A stretch of 64,000 bases of DNA from Schlegelella_A sp038318385 (GCA_038318385.1 JBBQCD010000012.1:1-64000), one strand, 5' to 3'. Counted from the stretch's first letter, positions 8,803 to 17,238 are shown. Program-made: numbers and translations. The notes: generated from the sequence alone by a model not told the origin.

Positions 8803-9197
8803 TTGTAGATGCGCTCCGGATCTTTCAAGACCGGATCGACCGCTTCCCAGCGGCCGTCCCTCCAAAGCTGGAAAAAGCACGAATGGCGGCCGGTGTGGCA
8901 GGCGATCGCCGGCTCATCGGGGGCCGTGCCGAGCTGTTCGACCTTCAGCAAGACGACGTCGTTGTCGCAATCCAGGCGCAGTTCCCGGACCTTCTGGACA
9001 TGCCCGCTCTCTTCGCCCTTCCTCCACAGGCGGCGGCGCGAACGGCTGTAATAGTGGGCCTCGCCGCTGGCCGCGGTGCGGGCCAGCGCCTCGCGATCCA
9101 TGAACGCGAACATCAGCACGTCGTTGCTGCCGACCTCTTGCGCGATCGCCGGCACGAGACCTTGGGCGTCCCACTTCACCTGATCGAGCCAGTCCAT
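8799..9197 (-). CDS. hisI: phosphoribosyl-AMP cyclohydrolase
   Basis: A 132-residue enzyme opening the adenine ring of PR-AMP, the third step of histidine synthesis. The family motifs VLMFAFMD, DCDNDVV (magnesium site) and CHTGRHSCFF (zinc-binding cysteines) are intact. Nine bases separate it from the Nudix gene upstream. In most Burkholderiales hisF precedes hisI; here the upstream neighbours are a Nudix hydrolase and an ATPase, so the rest of the his operon must be elsewhere. Confidence 0.96.
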   Translation of the reverse strand: MDWLDQVKWDAQGLVPAIAQEVGSNDVLMFAFMDREALARTAASGEAHYYSRSRRRLWRKGEESGHVQKVRELRLDCDNDVVLLKVEQLGTAPDEPAIACHTGRHSCFFQLWRDGRWEAVDPVLKDPERIYK

Positions 9198-9206
9198 GAA
9201 CGCAGT

Positions 9207-9677
9207 TTAGCGGGGCGGTCGGGGCGAGCGATGGGTGGGACCGGCAAAGGCTCGCTCGGCCGCGAACCACCCGAGCACCGGCAGGGTCCCGGGCAGCACC
9301 GGCTCGACCTCGACCGGCAGAACCTGCCAGGCCATCTGCTGGCGCTCACGCATCTCGAACGCGCCACGCCACTCCAGGACCTTGCAGAAATGCAGCCGCA
9401 CGCGGGCATGCGCGTAGTCGACCACCTCGACCTTCCACGGGTGCACGGCGCCGATTTCGATGCCGAGTTCCTCCTGAAGTTCGCGCCGCAGCGCGGCCTC
9501 GACGGTCTCGCCGGCCTCGAGCTTGCCACCCGGAAACTCCCAGTAGCCGGCGTAGACCTTGCCTAGCGGCCTCGATGTCAGCAGAAACCGGCCGTCAGGG
9601 TCGATCAAGACACCGACGGCGACGTCGACCGGGGTTCGCTGCGTCGCGGTGCTGGCGGACGGGCTGTCCGCGCTCAA
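9207..9677 (-). CDS. Nudix hydrolase, MutT-like (8-oxo-dGTP diphosphatase type)
   Basis: A 156-residue protein with a complete Nudix box, from GGKLEAGETVEAAL into RRELQEELGI, preceded by YWEFPGG. MutT relatives remove oxidised dGTP from the nucleotide pool. The frame is open far upstream into the ATPase gene. The only credible start is TTG at 9677, which overlaps the ATPase stop as TTGA; no in-frame ATG or GTG lies between it and the Nudix domain. The exact substrate is inferred from family resemblance only. Confidence 0.85.
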   Translation of the reverse strand: MSADSPSASTATQRTPVDVAVGVLIDPDGRFLLTSRPLGKVYAGYWEFPGGKLEAGETVEAALRRELQEELGIEIGAVHPWKVEVVDYAHARVRLHFCKVLEWRGAFEMRERQQMAWQVLPVEVEPVLPGTLPVLGWFAAERAFAGPTHRSPRPPR

Positions 9678-10558
9678 GCGTGGTGCCTTCCGGCGTAGTC
9701 CTTGGCGAACTGGAAGGCCACCCGTCCCGAGCGCGAGCCGCGTTCCAGCGCCCAGACCAGCGATTCCTGGCGGGCCGCCGCGATCGCCGCAGCATCGACG
9801 CCAAAGCCTCGCAACCACTGGGCGACGATCGCGAGGTATTCGTCCTGCGTGAACGGGTAGAAGCTCACCCACAACCCGAAGCGCTCGCTGAGCGAGATCT
9901 TCTCCTCGACGACCTCGCCGGGGTGGACCTCGCCGTCCTCGGTGTGCGTGTAGGTCAGGTTCTCGCGCATGTACTCGGGCAGGAGGTGGCGCCGGTTGCT
10001 CGTCGCGTAGATCAGGACGTTGTCAGACGCCTGCGACACCGAGCCGTCGAGGATGGATTTCAGGGCCTTGTAGCCGGGCTCGCCCTCGTCGAAGCTCAGG
10101 TCGTCGCAAAAGACGATGAAGCGCTCGGGCCGTTCGGCGACGAGATCGACGATGTCCGGCAGGTCGACGAGATCGGTCTTGTCGACCTCGATCAGGCGCA
10201 GCCCGCGCGGCGCGAACTCGTTCAGGCAGGCCTTGATCAGGGAGCTCTTGCCGGTGCCGCGCGCGCCGGTCAGCAGCACGTTGTTGGCGCCGAAGCCGGC
10301 CACGAACTGCTCGGTGTTGCGCACCAGGCGTTCCTTCTGGGGGTCGACTTCGACCAGCGCATCGAGACGGATCGGGGCGACATGGCGCACCGGCTCGACG
10401 CATCCGCCCCCGCTGCTTCCGCGCCGGCGGTAGCGAAAGGCGATCGAGGCATTCCAGTCGGGCGCCGTCAACGGATGTGGCAGCACCTCCTCGAGCCGCC
10501 CGAGCAAGGCTTCGGCACGGGCAATCAGGCGCAGCAGCGCGTCGGTGGGCAGACTCAT
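9674..10558 (-). CDS. DUF815 family P-loop ATPase
   Basis: A 294-residue AAA-like ATPase. Walker A is GARGTGKSS and Walker B is FIVFCDDLSF; ATSNRRHLLPE looks like sensor 1. The family is widespread and predicted to be an ATPase, but its role is unknown. It overlaps pdeM by ATGA and the Nudix gene by TTGA, so the three are probably translated together. A link to nucleotide-pool or DNA maintenance is only an inference from those neighbours. Confidence 0.88.
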   Translation of the reverse strand: MSLPTDALLRLIARAEALLGRLEEVLPHPLTAPDWNASIAFRYRRRGSSGGGCVEPVRHVAPIRLDALVEVDPQKERLVRNTEQFVAGFGANNVLLTGARGTGKSSLIKACLNEFAPRGLRLIEVDKTDLVDLPDIVDLVAERPERFIVFCDDLSFDEGEPGYKALKSILDGSVSQASDNVLIYATSNRRHLLPEYMRENLTYTHTEDGEVHPGEVVEEKISLSERFGLWVSFYPFTQDEYLAIVAQWLRGFGVDAAAIAAARQESLVWALERGSRSGRVAFQFAKDYAGRHHA

Positions 10559-11271
10559 GAAGGCGATGGTTCAGCGAGCGAAGGCGGCAGTTTACCGACG
10601 GGGTTCGCTCGCCCGTGGAGACCGGAAGGGACTTCGGCCACGCCGTCGCCGAGCACCGCGAAGACCCGGTCGCTCGCCTGGCGGCGGATCGGGTGCATGC
10701 CGGTGAAGGCGCCGAAGGCCGGCAGAACGCCGACGTGCGGGCCGAGCCAGAAGCACGGCAGGCGCAACCGATCGAAGGCCCGCCCGGAAACGCCGACGCA
10801 GGGATGCAGGTGGCCCCCCAGGACGTAGCGCCCGGGCCGCGAGCGAGGATGATGGCAAAGACTCACGCCGCCGATGTCCAGCGGCTCTTCCACCGCGACG
10901 ATGTCGAGCTGCGGGGCAGGATCGCCGGCGCGGTCATCGTGGTTGCCGCGCACCAGCGTCAGGTCCAGTCCGGCATGCGCCGTACGCCAGCTTGCGAACG
11001 CGGCCAGCGTCGCGGGCGCGTGCGCATGGCGCGAATGGAGCAGGTCGCCGAGGAAGACGATGCGCCGGATATCGAGCCGCGCGACCAGCGCGCTGAGCAC
11101 GCCCAGCGTCTCGGTCGTCGTGCCCTGCGGCACCGGTACCCCGAGGCGACGGAAACTCACGGCCTTGCCGATGTGCGCATCGGCAACGAGCAGCGTGCGG
11201 CGCGCGGGCATATACGCCGCGCGCTCCGGCAGCAGCGTCAGCAATTCGCCGCCGAGCTCGATCGTGGCCAC
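10555..11271 (-). CDS. pdeM: PdeM-like metallophosphoesterase (ligase-associated DNA damage response endonuclease family)
   Basis: A 238-residue calcineurin-like phosphoesterase. Metal-binding motifs appear in order: VADAHIGK (D, H), FLGDLLHS (D), RGNHDD (N, H) and GGHLHP (H). The family is named for a frequent association with an ATP-dependent DNA ligase, the nuclease Exo and an Lhr-type helicase; none of those is in the window. The start is GTG at 11271, four bases after the slmA stop. Confidence 0.82.
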   Translation of the reverse strand: MATIELGGELLTLLPERAAYMPARRTLLVADAHIGKAVSFRRLGVPVPQGTTTETLGVLSALVARLDIRRIVFLGDLLHSRHAHAPATLAAFASWRTAHAGLDLTLVRGNHDDRAGDPAPQLDIVAVEEPLDIGGVSLCHHPRSRPGRYVLGGHLHPCVGVSGRAFDRLRLPCFWLGPHVGVLPAFGAFTGMHPIRRQASDRVFAVLGDGVAEVPSGLHGRANPVGKLPPSLAEPSPS

Positions 11272-11275
11272 GAGA

Positions 11276-11968
11276 CTAGGGCTGGCCCGGCCCCGCGAAC
11301 AGCTGCATGGCCACCTCGAGATGCTCCGTCGGCATGCGCTTGAAGCCGGAGCGGGCGAAGCGCTGCAGGCGACCGACGAGGAACGCCGTCAGCGCCGAGG
11401 CCTGGGCACTGGCATCGACGCTCGGCGTGGCAGAGGCGGAAGATTCGGCGACGGCACGCAGGCTCTGCCGCAGTTGCGACTCGATGCGATCGAAGAACTG
11501 GTTCATGCGGGTCAGCAGGCGATCGTTCTCGAACACCAGCGCGTCCCCGACCATCACCCGCGTCATGCCGGGGTTCTTCTCGCCGAACTGCAGAACGACG
11601 GCAAGGACCTTCTCGACCTGAGCACGGGCGTCGGTCTCGCGCTCGGAGATCTGGTTGATCAGCGTGAAGACCGACTGCTCGACGAACTCGATCAGACCCT
11701 CGAACATCTGCGCCTTGCTGGCGAAGTGCCGGTAGAGCGCGGCCTCGGAAACTTCGAGACGGGCGGCGAGCGCTGCCGTGGTCACGCGCTCCGCACCCGG
11801 CTGCTCGAGCATGCGGGCCAGGGTCTGCAGGATCTGCACCCGCCGCTCCCCCGGCTTGGGGCGCTTGCGCGCCGGCGTCACCGTTGCAACCGCGTCCGCC
11901 ACGGCCGGCGCATCGGCGACGATTTCGGCGTCGACTCGAATCTCGGGGAGATCGGCGGAGGTTGACAT
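11276..11968 (-). CDS. slmA: nucleoid occlusion factor SlmA, TetR family
   Basis: A 230-residue TetR-type DNA-binding protein. SlmA binds chromosomal sites and blocks FtsZ ring assembly over the nucleoid. The helix-turn-helix spans about residues 62-82 (TTAALAARLEVSEAALYRHF). The ligand-domain half has the SlmA-like FEGLIEFVEQSVF and NPGMTRVMVGDALVFEN. A roughly 40-residue Ala/Val-rich N-terminal extension precedes the DNA-binding domain. The ATG at 11968 overlaps the HAD gene stop as TGATG. Confidence 0.9.
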   Translation of the reverse strand: MSTSADLPEIRVDAEIVADAPAVADAVATVTPARKRPKPGERRVQILQTLARMLEQPGAERVTTAALAARLEVSEAALYRHFASKAQMFEGLIEFVEQSVFTLINQISERETDARAQVEKVLAVVLQFGEKNPGMTRVMVGDALVFENDRLLTRMNQFFDRIESQLRQSLRAVAESSASATPSVDASAQASALTAFLVGRLQRFARSGFKRMPTEHLEVAMQLFAGPGQP

Positions 11969-12717
11969 CAAGCCTGGTGCAAGGATTGCAACGACTTGAT
12001 TTTGGCACACACGTAGAGGGGGCTTGGACAGCGGTGAACGCCAACTTCGACCGCACGTCCGTGGTTGCGCGCGGGCTGGGCTGGCGAACCGCGAAAGCGG
12101 CCGCCCAGATAGCGCTGCATCCACACCGTCCGCATGCCCAGACCGCGCGCGGCCTTCTGGTGGTCGAGCGTGTCCTCGACCAGCACGCAGCGAGACGGAG
12201 GCGTGCGCAGCCGTGCGGCCACGCGACGCAGCATGCGCGCGTCGGGCTTGGGACGGAGCTGGCCGAACATCGCCATGTCCTCGATTGCAATGACCCCATC
12301 GAAGGCGCTTGCCAGCCGGAGCGCGCGCAGCACCCGCTGGGCATAGTGGCGGGGCGCGTTCGTCAGGACGTACTTGCGCCCGCGCAGACGGCGCAGCGCG
12401 GCACGGTCGTGCGCACTCGTGCGCAACCGGTCCTCGAGACCCGGCAGGCGATGGGTCTGCTCCAGGAAATGGGCCGCGGCGACGGCGTGGTGACGCACCA
12501 TCCCGAGCAGCGTGGCGCCGTACCGAAGCCAGTATTCCTGGCGCAACGACGTCGCGGCGCTCTCCTCGAGGCCGAAATGCTCGACGATGTACCCGGTCAT
12601 GGCCGCGCTGATCGGCGCGAACGCCGCGTGGCTGGCGTCGTGCAGCGTGTTGTCGAGATCGAACAGCCAGACCGGCGAGCGGGCGGACCCTCGGCGGGGC
12701 GCCCTGCGGTGCTTCAT
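11968..12717 (-). CDS. HAD-superfamily pyrimidine 5'-nucleotidase
   Basis: A 249-residue HAD hydrolase of the SDT1/YjjG-like type that dephosphorylates pyrimidine nucleotides. All four HAD motifs are visible: DLDNTL with D20 and D22, LTNAP with T119 and N120, K157 in RPKPDA, and VEDTLDHQKAA with E181 and D182. The cap domain lies between motifs I and II. It is placed between argB and slmA, overlapping argB by ATGA and slmA by one base. The last 40 residues, beyond the HAD fold, are Arg-rich and probably disordered. Confidence 0.87.
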   Translation of the reverse strand: MKHRRAPRRGSARSPVWLFDLDNTLHDASHAAFAPISAAMTGYIVEHFGLEESAATSLRQEYWLRYGATLLGMVRHHAVAAAHFLEQTHRLPGLEDRLRTSAHDRAALRRLRGRKYVLTNAPRHYAQRVLRALRLASAFDGVIAIEDMAMFGQLRPKPDARMLRRVAARLRTPPSRCVLVEDTLDHQKAARGLGMRTVWMQRYLGGRFRGSPAQPARNHGRAVEVGVHRCPSPLYVCAKIKSLQSLHQA

Positions 12718-13634
12718 CGCGAGCGGATCATGGTCCCGTAGGCCTGCTCGGTCAGCACCTCCAGCAGCATCGCATGGGGCACCCGGCCATCGATGATGTG
12801 GACCGTGTTCACGCCGTTCTTGGCCGCGTCGAGCGCTGACTGGATCTTCGGCAGCATGCCGCCGGAGATCGTGCCATCGGCGAAGAGCTCGTCGATCTCG
12901 CGCGCGCTGAGGTCGGTGAGAAGCTTGCCGGACTTGTCGAGGACGCCGGGAGTGTTCGTCAACATCATCAGCTTCTCGGCCTTCAGGACCTCGGCCAGCT
13001 TGCCGGCGACCACGTCTGCATTGATGTTGTAGTTCTCGTTGTCGGCGCCGAAGCCGAGCGGCGAGATCACCGGGATGAACTGGTCGTCCTGAAGCGCACG
13101 CACGACGCTCGGGTCGATCGACTCGATCTCCCCGACCTGGCCGACATCGTGTTCCTTGCTCGGATCGTCGCGATCGACCATGCGGAGCTTGCGCGCGCGG
13201 ATCAGCCCGCCATCGCGCCCGGTGAGGCCGACGGCCTTGCCGCCGGCGACGTTGATCAGGCCGACGATGTCCTGCTGCACCTGCCCCGCGAGCACCCACT
13301 CGACGACCTCCATCGTCTCCTCGTCGGTGACGCGCATGCCCTGGATGAAGGTGCCCTTCTTGCCGAGCTTGGCCAGCGCTTCCTCGATCTGCGGACCCCC
13401 GCCGTGAACCACCACCGGATTCAGGCCGACCAGCTTGAGAAGCACGACGTCCTCGGCGAAATCCTGCTGCAGCGCCGGGTCGGTCATGGCATTGCCGCCG
13501 TACTTGATGACGATGGTCTTGCCGTGAAACTTGCGGATGTACGGCAGCGCCTGCGCCAGGATCTCGGCCTTCTCGCGGGGAGCGATGTGATCCAGGCCGG
13601 GCGTGGCGGATGCGGCGGAGGGGGCTGGCGTCAT
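12714..13634 (-). CDS. argB: acetylglutamate kinase
   Basis: A 306-residue amino-acid kinase phosphorylating N-acetylglutamate in arginine synthesis. Signatures are VIKYGGNAM, VVVHGGGPQI, GLTGRDGGL, the N-rich NENYNINAD and GTISGGMLPKI. In-frame starts exist at GTG 13688, ATG 13652 and ATG 13634, none with a clear Shine-Dalgarno. The shortest is given because the first 18-30 residues look non-conserved. It is the first gene of the 13-gene minus-strand run. Confidence 0.94.
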   Translation of the reverse strand: MTPAPSAASATPGLDHIAPREKAEILAQALPYIRKFHGKTIVIKYGGNAMTDPALQQDFAEDVVLLKLVGLNPVVVHGGGPQIEEALAKLGKKGTFIQGMRVTDEETMEVVEWVLAGQVQQDIVGLINVAGGKAVGLTGRDGGLIRARKLRMVDRDDPSKEHDVGQVGEIESIDPSVVRALQDDQFIPVISPLGFGADNENYNINADVVAGKLAEVLKAEKLMMLTNTPGVLDKSGKLLTDLSAREIDELFADGTISGGMLPKIQSALDAAKNGVNTVHIIDGRVPHAMLLEVLTEQAYGTMIRSR

Positions 13635-13816
13635 GGCTGGCGATCGGGACATCGGATCGGAAATTGTAGGGTCCTGCTCGGTGCTCACTGTGGGAAGTTT
13701 CTTACCCGGTCGGGCCGCATGTCCTGACGTCCCAGCCCTTCAATCGACTACCTCTCCGCGCCGTGGTGCCCCTGAAAATAGGACACAACTCGTGGTGACC
13801 ACACCACCCCAAAGCC

Positions 13817-14227
13817 ATGGACAAGGTCAGGACCTTCATCGTTGAAGACAGCTCGGTAGTCCGGGAGAATCTGATCGCGGCACTCGAGGAGAACACCCCG
13901 ATCGAGGTCGTGGGCATGGCCGAGGACGAATCGAGCGCCATCGACTGGCTGATGGGCAGGGACCACGCCTGCGATCTCGTCATTGTCGACATCTTCCTGC
14001 GTGCGGGCACCGGCCTCGGCGTCCTCAAGGGCATCGGCGCGATGGCGCCCGGCACGAAGCGAGTGGTCCTGAGCAACCACGCGACCCCCGATATCCGCGT
14101 CAAGTGCCTGGAGCTCGGTGCCGACGAGGTCTTCGACAAGTCCAACCAGATCGACGAGATGCTGCTGTACTGCAACCGGCTGAGCAAGGAAACGGCACTG
14201 AACTCGGCGCCAGGCTCTTTGGCCTGA
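13817..14227 (+). CDS. stand-alone response-regulator receiver domain protein
   Basis: A 136-residue single-domain receiver (CheY-like) with no output domain. The phosphorylation site is intact: acidic pair E10-D11, phospho-acceptor D58 in LVIVDIF, S86 in VVLSNHA and K108 in VFDKS. No histidine kinase is adjacent; the nearest in the window is PilS, 26 kb away. It lies convergent with the acyl reductase gene. It could act in a phosphorelay or bind a partner allosterically; neither can be read from sequence. Confidence 0.88.
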   Translation: MDKVRTFIVEDSSVVRENLIAALEENTPIEVVGMAEDESSAIDWLMGRDHACDLVIVDIFLRAGTGLGVLKGIGAMAPGTKRVVLSNHATPDIRVKCLELGADEVFDKSNQIDEMLLYCNRLSKETALNSAPGSLA

Positions 14228-14287
14228 CCCCCGCCGGGTCCTTGCCGTGACCGAGGCCACGGCAGGTCGCGTCCGGTGGGGGGCCAA

Positions 14288-16285
14288 TCAGAAGTGGATG
14301 CCGCGCATCATCTGCTGCATCGCCACGGCTTCCGCCGACAGCACCGGCTTGCCGGCCTTGTCGCCCTTGGCGGCCGCACTGTCTGGGAACATGCGGAAGG
14401 TGGTGTTCATCAGGATCTGGGCGATCCGCGGGACCAGCGCGTGCAGCACTTCGCCGGTGATGCCCAGACGCGTCGCGATGCGCACCGGCTTGAAGATGCA
14501 GGCCTCCGCGATCATCCGGGCCGCCTCCTCGGGTGCCAGCACCGGCGCGTTGTTGTAGAGGCCCGTCGGCGCGATCATCGGCGTGCGCACCAACGGCATA
14601 TTGATGGTGGTGAAGGTGATCCCCGTGTCGGCGTATTCGCTGGAGGCGCATCGCGTCCAGGCGTCGAGCGCGGCCTTGCTCGCCACGTAGGCCGAGAACC
14701 GCGGCGCGTTGGTGAGCACGCCGATGGAACTGATGTTGACGACATGTCCACGCTTCTTCGCCACCATCGCCGGGAGCAGCCCCATCGTCACCCGCAAGCA
14801 GCCGAAGTAGTTCAGCTGCATGGTGCGCTCGAAATCGTGAAAGCGCTCGTAGCTCGCCTCGATGGCGCGGCGGATCGACCGCCCGGCGTTGTTGATCAGG
14901 AAATCCACGCCCCCGTGGGTCGTGTTGAGCCAGGTCACCAGTTCGCGGCAGCTCGCCTCGTCGGCGATGTCGGCAGAAAACGTCTCCACCTTGGCTTGCG
15001 GTCCGGCGGCGGCGACGATCTCGCGCTTGGCCTCGGCGAGCTTGGCCGCGTCGCGCGCGCAGATGATCGTCACGGCTCCGGCCTCGGCGAACTTGCATGC
15101 CGCCGCCAGCCCGATGCCTGAAGAACCGCCGGTCACCAGCACCACCTTGCCGCCGACCGTGCCGCGCAGCGAGCGGTCGATCTGCAACGCCGGATCGAGG
15201 TGGCGCTCCCAATAGTCCCAGAGGCGCCAGGCGTAGTCCTCCAGCCGAGGACATTGGATGCCGGAACCTTCCAGCGCCGCCAAGGCCTCGCGGCAGTCGT
15301 AGCGGGTCGGAAAATTGACGAAGGTGAGCATGTCCTCGGGCAAGCCGAGATCCTTGAGGATCGCGGCCTTGACCCGGCGCACCGGCGCGAGTGCCATCAG
15401 CCCCTTCTTGACGCTCTTGGGGATGAACCCGAGCAGCGCGGCGTTGACGAAGAGGTTCATCTTCGGGGCGTGAGCGGCACGGCCGATGATGTCGAGCACC
15501 TCGCCGACGCGGTAACCCAGCGGGTCGACAAGGTGGAAGCATCGCCTTTCGAGACCGGCCTTGCGGTGGCTGATGTGGTCGAGCGCGGCGACGACGAAGT
15601 CGACCGGGACGATGTTGATGCGGCCGCCTTCGATGCCGACCGACGGCATCCAGGGTGGCAGGATCTGGCGCATCCGCTGGATCAGCTTGAAGAAGTAGTA
15701 CGGACCGTCGATCTTGTCCATCTCGCCGGTGCGCGAGTCGCCGACGACGAGGGCGGGCCGGTAGACGGTCCACGGCAACTTCGATTCGCTGCGCACGATC
15801 TTCTCGCTCTCGTGCTTGGTCATGAAATACGGATGCTCGAGGCCCTCCGCCTCGTCGAACATGTCCTCGCGAAAGACGCCCTCGTAGAGTCCCGCTGCGG
15901 CGATCGAGCTGACGTGGTGCAGATGCCCGGCATCGATGGCCTTCGCGAACTCGACGGTGTTGCGCGTGCCGTCGACGTTGACCTCGACCTGCGACGCGGC
16001 ATCTGCCGACAGGTCGTAGACCGCGGCGAGATGGTAGAAATGATCGATGCGGCCCTTCAGCTGCTTGACCACGTCACTCGCCACGCCGAGTCGCCTGGCC
16101 GTGAGGTCGCCGTAGATGGGGACGGCGCGGCCCTGGGTGGTGTTCCAGAACTCGAGCAATGCAGCGAGCTTGCCTTCGCTTTCGCGACGCATCAGGAAGT
16201 GCACGGTGGTGCCGCGGCGACGCAGCAGCGTCCGCACCAGCCGTTTGCCGATGAAGCCGGTCGCGCCGGTGACGAAGTAGTGCAT
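14288..16285 (-). CDS. two-domain SDR protein, alcohol-forming fatty acyl-CoA/ACP reductase homologue
   Basis: A 665-residue fusion of two Rossmann domains. The N-terminal extended SDR has GATGFIG at residues 7-13 and Y153-x3-K157. The C-terminal classical SDR has GGSSGIG at 386-392, NNAG at 465-468, NISS at 517-520 and Y533-x3-K537. The layout, length, VYRPALVVGDS, GPYYFFK, GIEGGRINIVPVDF and the ending MMRGIHF match, from memory, the Marinobacter enzyme Maqu_2220. That enzyme reduces fatty acyl-CoA through aldehyde to alcohol for wax esters. Both catalytic pairs are present, so activity is plausible. Substrate and product here are inferred. It is divergent from the phasin gene. Confidence 0.85.
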   Translation of the reverse strand: MHYFVTGATGFIGKRLVRTLLRRRGTTVHFLMRRESEGKLAALLEFWNTTQGRAVPIYGDLTARRLGVASDVVKQLKGRIDHFYHLAAVYDLSADAASQVEVNVDGTRNTVEFAKAIDAGHLHHVSSIAAAGLYEGVFREDMFDEAEGLEHPYFMTKHESEKIVRSESKLPWTVYRPALVVGDSRTGEMDKIDGPYYFFKLIQRMRQILPPWMPSVGIEGGRINIVPVDFVVAALDHISHRKAGLERRCFHLVDPLGYRVGEVLDIIGRAAHAPKMNLFVNAALLGFIPKSVKKGLMALAPVRRVKAAILKDLGLPEDMLTFVNFPTRYDCREALAALEGSGIQCPRLEDYAWRLWDYWERHLDPALQIDRSLRGTVGGKVVLVTGGSSGIGLAAACKFAEAGAVTIICARDAAKLAEAKREIVAAAGPQAKVETFSADIADEASCRELVTWLNTTHGGVDFLINNAGRSIRRAIEASYERFHDFERTMQLNYFGCLRVTMGLLPAMVAKKRGHVVNISSIGVLTNAPRFSAYVASKAALDAWTRCASSEYADTGITFTTINMPLVRTPMIAPTGLYNNAPVLAPEEAARMIAEACIFKPVRIATRLGITGEVLHALVPRIAQILMNTTFRMFPDSAAAKGDKAGKPVLSAEAVAMQQMMRGIHF

Positions 16286-16507
16286 GCGATGCTCCCGAGG
16301 TCGGGTGATTCTTCTCCAAGCAGCCCTCCCCTACCCCTCGCGGTTTCCCGCAGCAACGGGGCGACGGGTGCCCTCATGGCGCGCGGCGTTTCGCCGAGGT
16401 CGCCCGCGATTAGGGTGCCCTCCCCACGAAAGCCTCCTAAAGTGACCTTTCGGATCGTCGCTTCTTGAGGGAGTGAGACCCGCCACCCCCAATCAACGGA
16501 GATGAAG

Positions 16508-17053
16508 ATGGTCAAGAAGCTCAAGCAGATGGCAGACAAGCAGGCTGCGGCCTCAGGCATGTTCGACAGCGCGCTGGCGTCGCAGGTCAAGGACTCTGCC
16601 CAGCAGATCTGGCTCGCCGGCATGGGCGCGTTCTCCAAGGCGCAGGCCGAGGGCAAGCAGGTCTTCGAGACCCTGGTCAAGGAAGGCGCCTCGCTGCAAC
16701 GGAAGACCCAGACGGCCGCCGAGGAGCGCATGGGCGAGGTCTCGAGCAGGGTGTCGAGCATGGCGGGCGATGTCTCGACCAAGGCCGGCCAGCAGTGGGA
16801 CAAGCTCGAAAGCATCTTCGAAGAACGCACGGCCAAGGCCCTCAAGCGGCTCGGCGTTCCGTCGGCCAAGGATGTCGAGGCGCTCCATGCGCGAATCGAG
16901 GAACTGAACGCGAAGCTCGCGCGCCAGTTGAAGCCCGCAGCGACCCGCGGCGCGGCGACCAAGACCGCGCCGACCAAGACCGCAGCGCGCAAGAGCACCA
17001 CCGCGACGAGCCGGCCGCCGGCAAAGCGCAGCGCGGCGCGCAAGACGGCCTGA
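16508..17053 (+). CDS. phasin family protein (polyhydroxyalkanoate granule-associated, PhaF/PhaI type)
   Basis: A 181-residue protein in two parts. The helical phasin domain (about 1-135) contains QIWLAGMGAFSKAQAEG and a heptad-like coiled coil ending in LHARIEELNAKLAR. The tail (about 138-181) is Ala/Lys/Thr/Arg-rich, resembling the DNA-binding tail of PhaF. Such proteins coat PHA granules and can tie them to the nucleoid. ATG 16502 is in frame but abuts the GGAG; ATG 16508 has six-base spacing and is preferred. No PHA synthase is in the window. Confidence 0.85.
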   Translation: MVKKLKQMADKQAAASGMFDSALASQVKDSAQQIWLAGMGAFSKAQAEGKQVFETLVKEGASLQRKTQTAAEERMGEVSSRVSSMAGDVSTKAGQQWDKLESIFEERTAKALKRLGVPSAKDVEALHARIEELNAKLARQLKPAATRGAATKTAPTKTAARKSTTATSRPPAKRSAARKTA

Positions 17054-17118
17054 GCCCCGGGTGCGACAGCCGGCCCCGGCCGGGTCGCAAGCGCGGCGCT
17101 TCGTCGGCTTTGTGATTG

Positions 17119-17141
17119 AGGGGCGCTCCGGCGCCCTTTTT
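17119..17141 (+). terminator. rho-independent terminator after the phasin gene
   Basis: A GGGCGC/GCGCCC stem (17121-17126 with 17131-17136) closes a TCCG loop and is followed by TTTTT. It lies 66 bases after the phasin stop and fits plus-strand termination before the oppositely oriented yqaA-like gene. Confidence 0.8.
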
Positions 17142-17238
17142 CATGAGGGCCGCTGCGGCGCTCCTATTTGGCGGCAACGAGTTGCCTTGGCACTGCCTCC
17201 GGGATTCGGGCGCGGCGCCGGCAGCGACCGGCCTCGGT

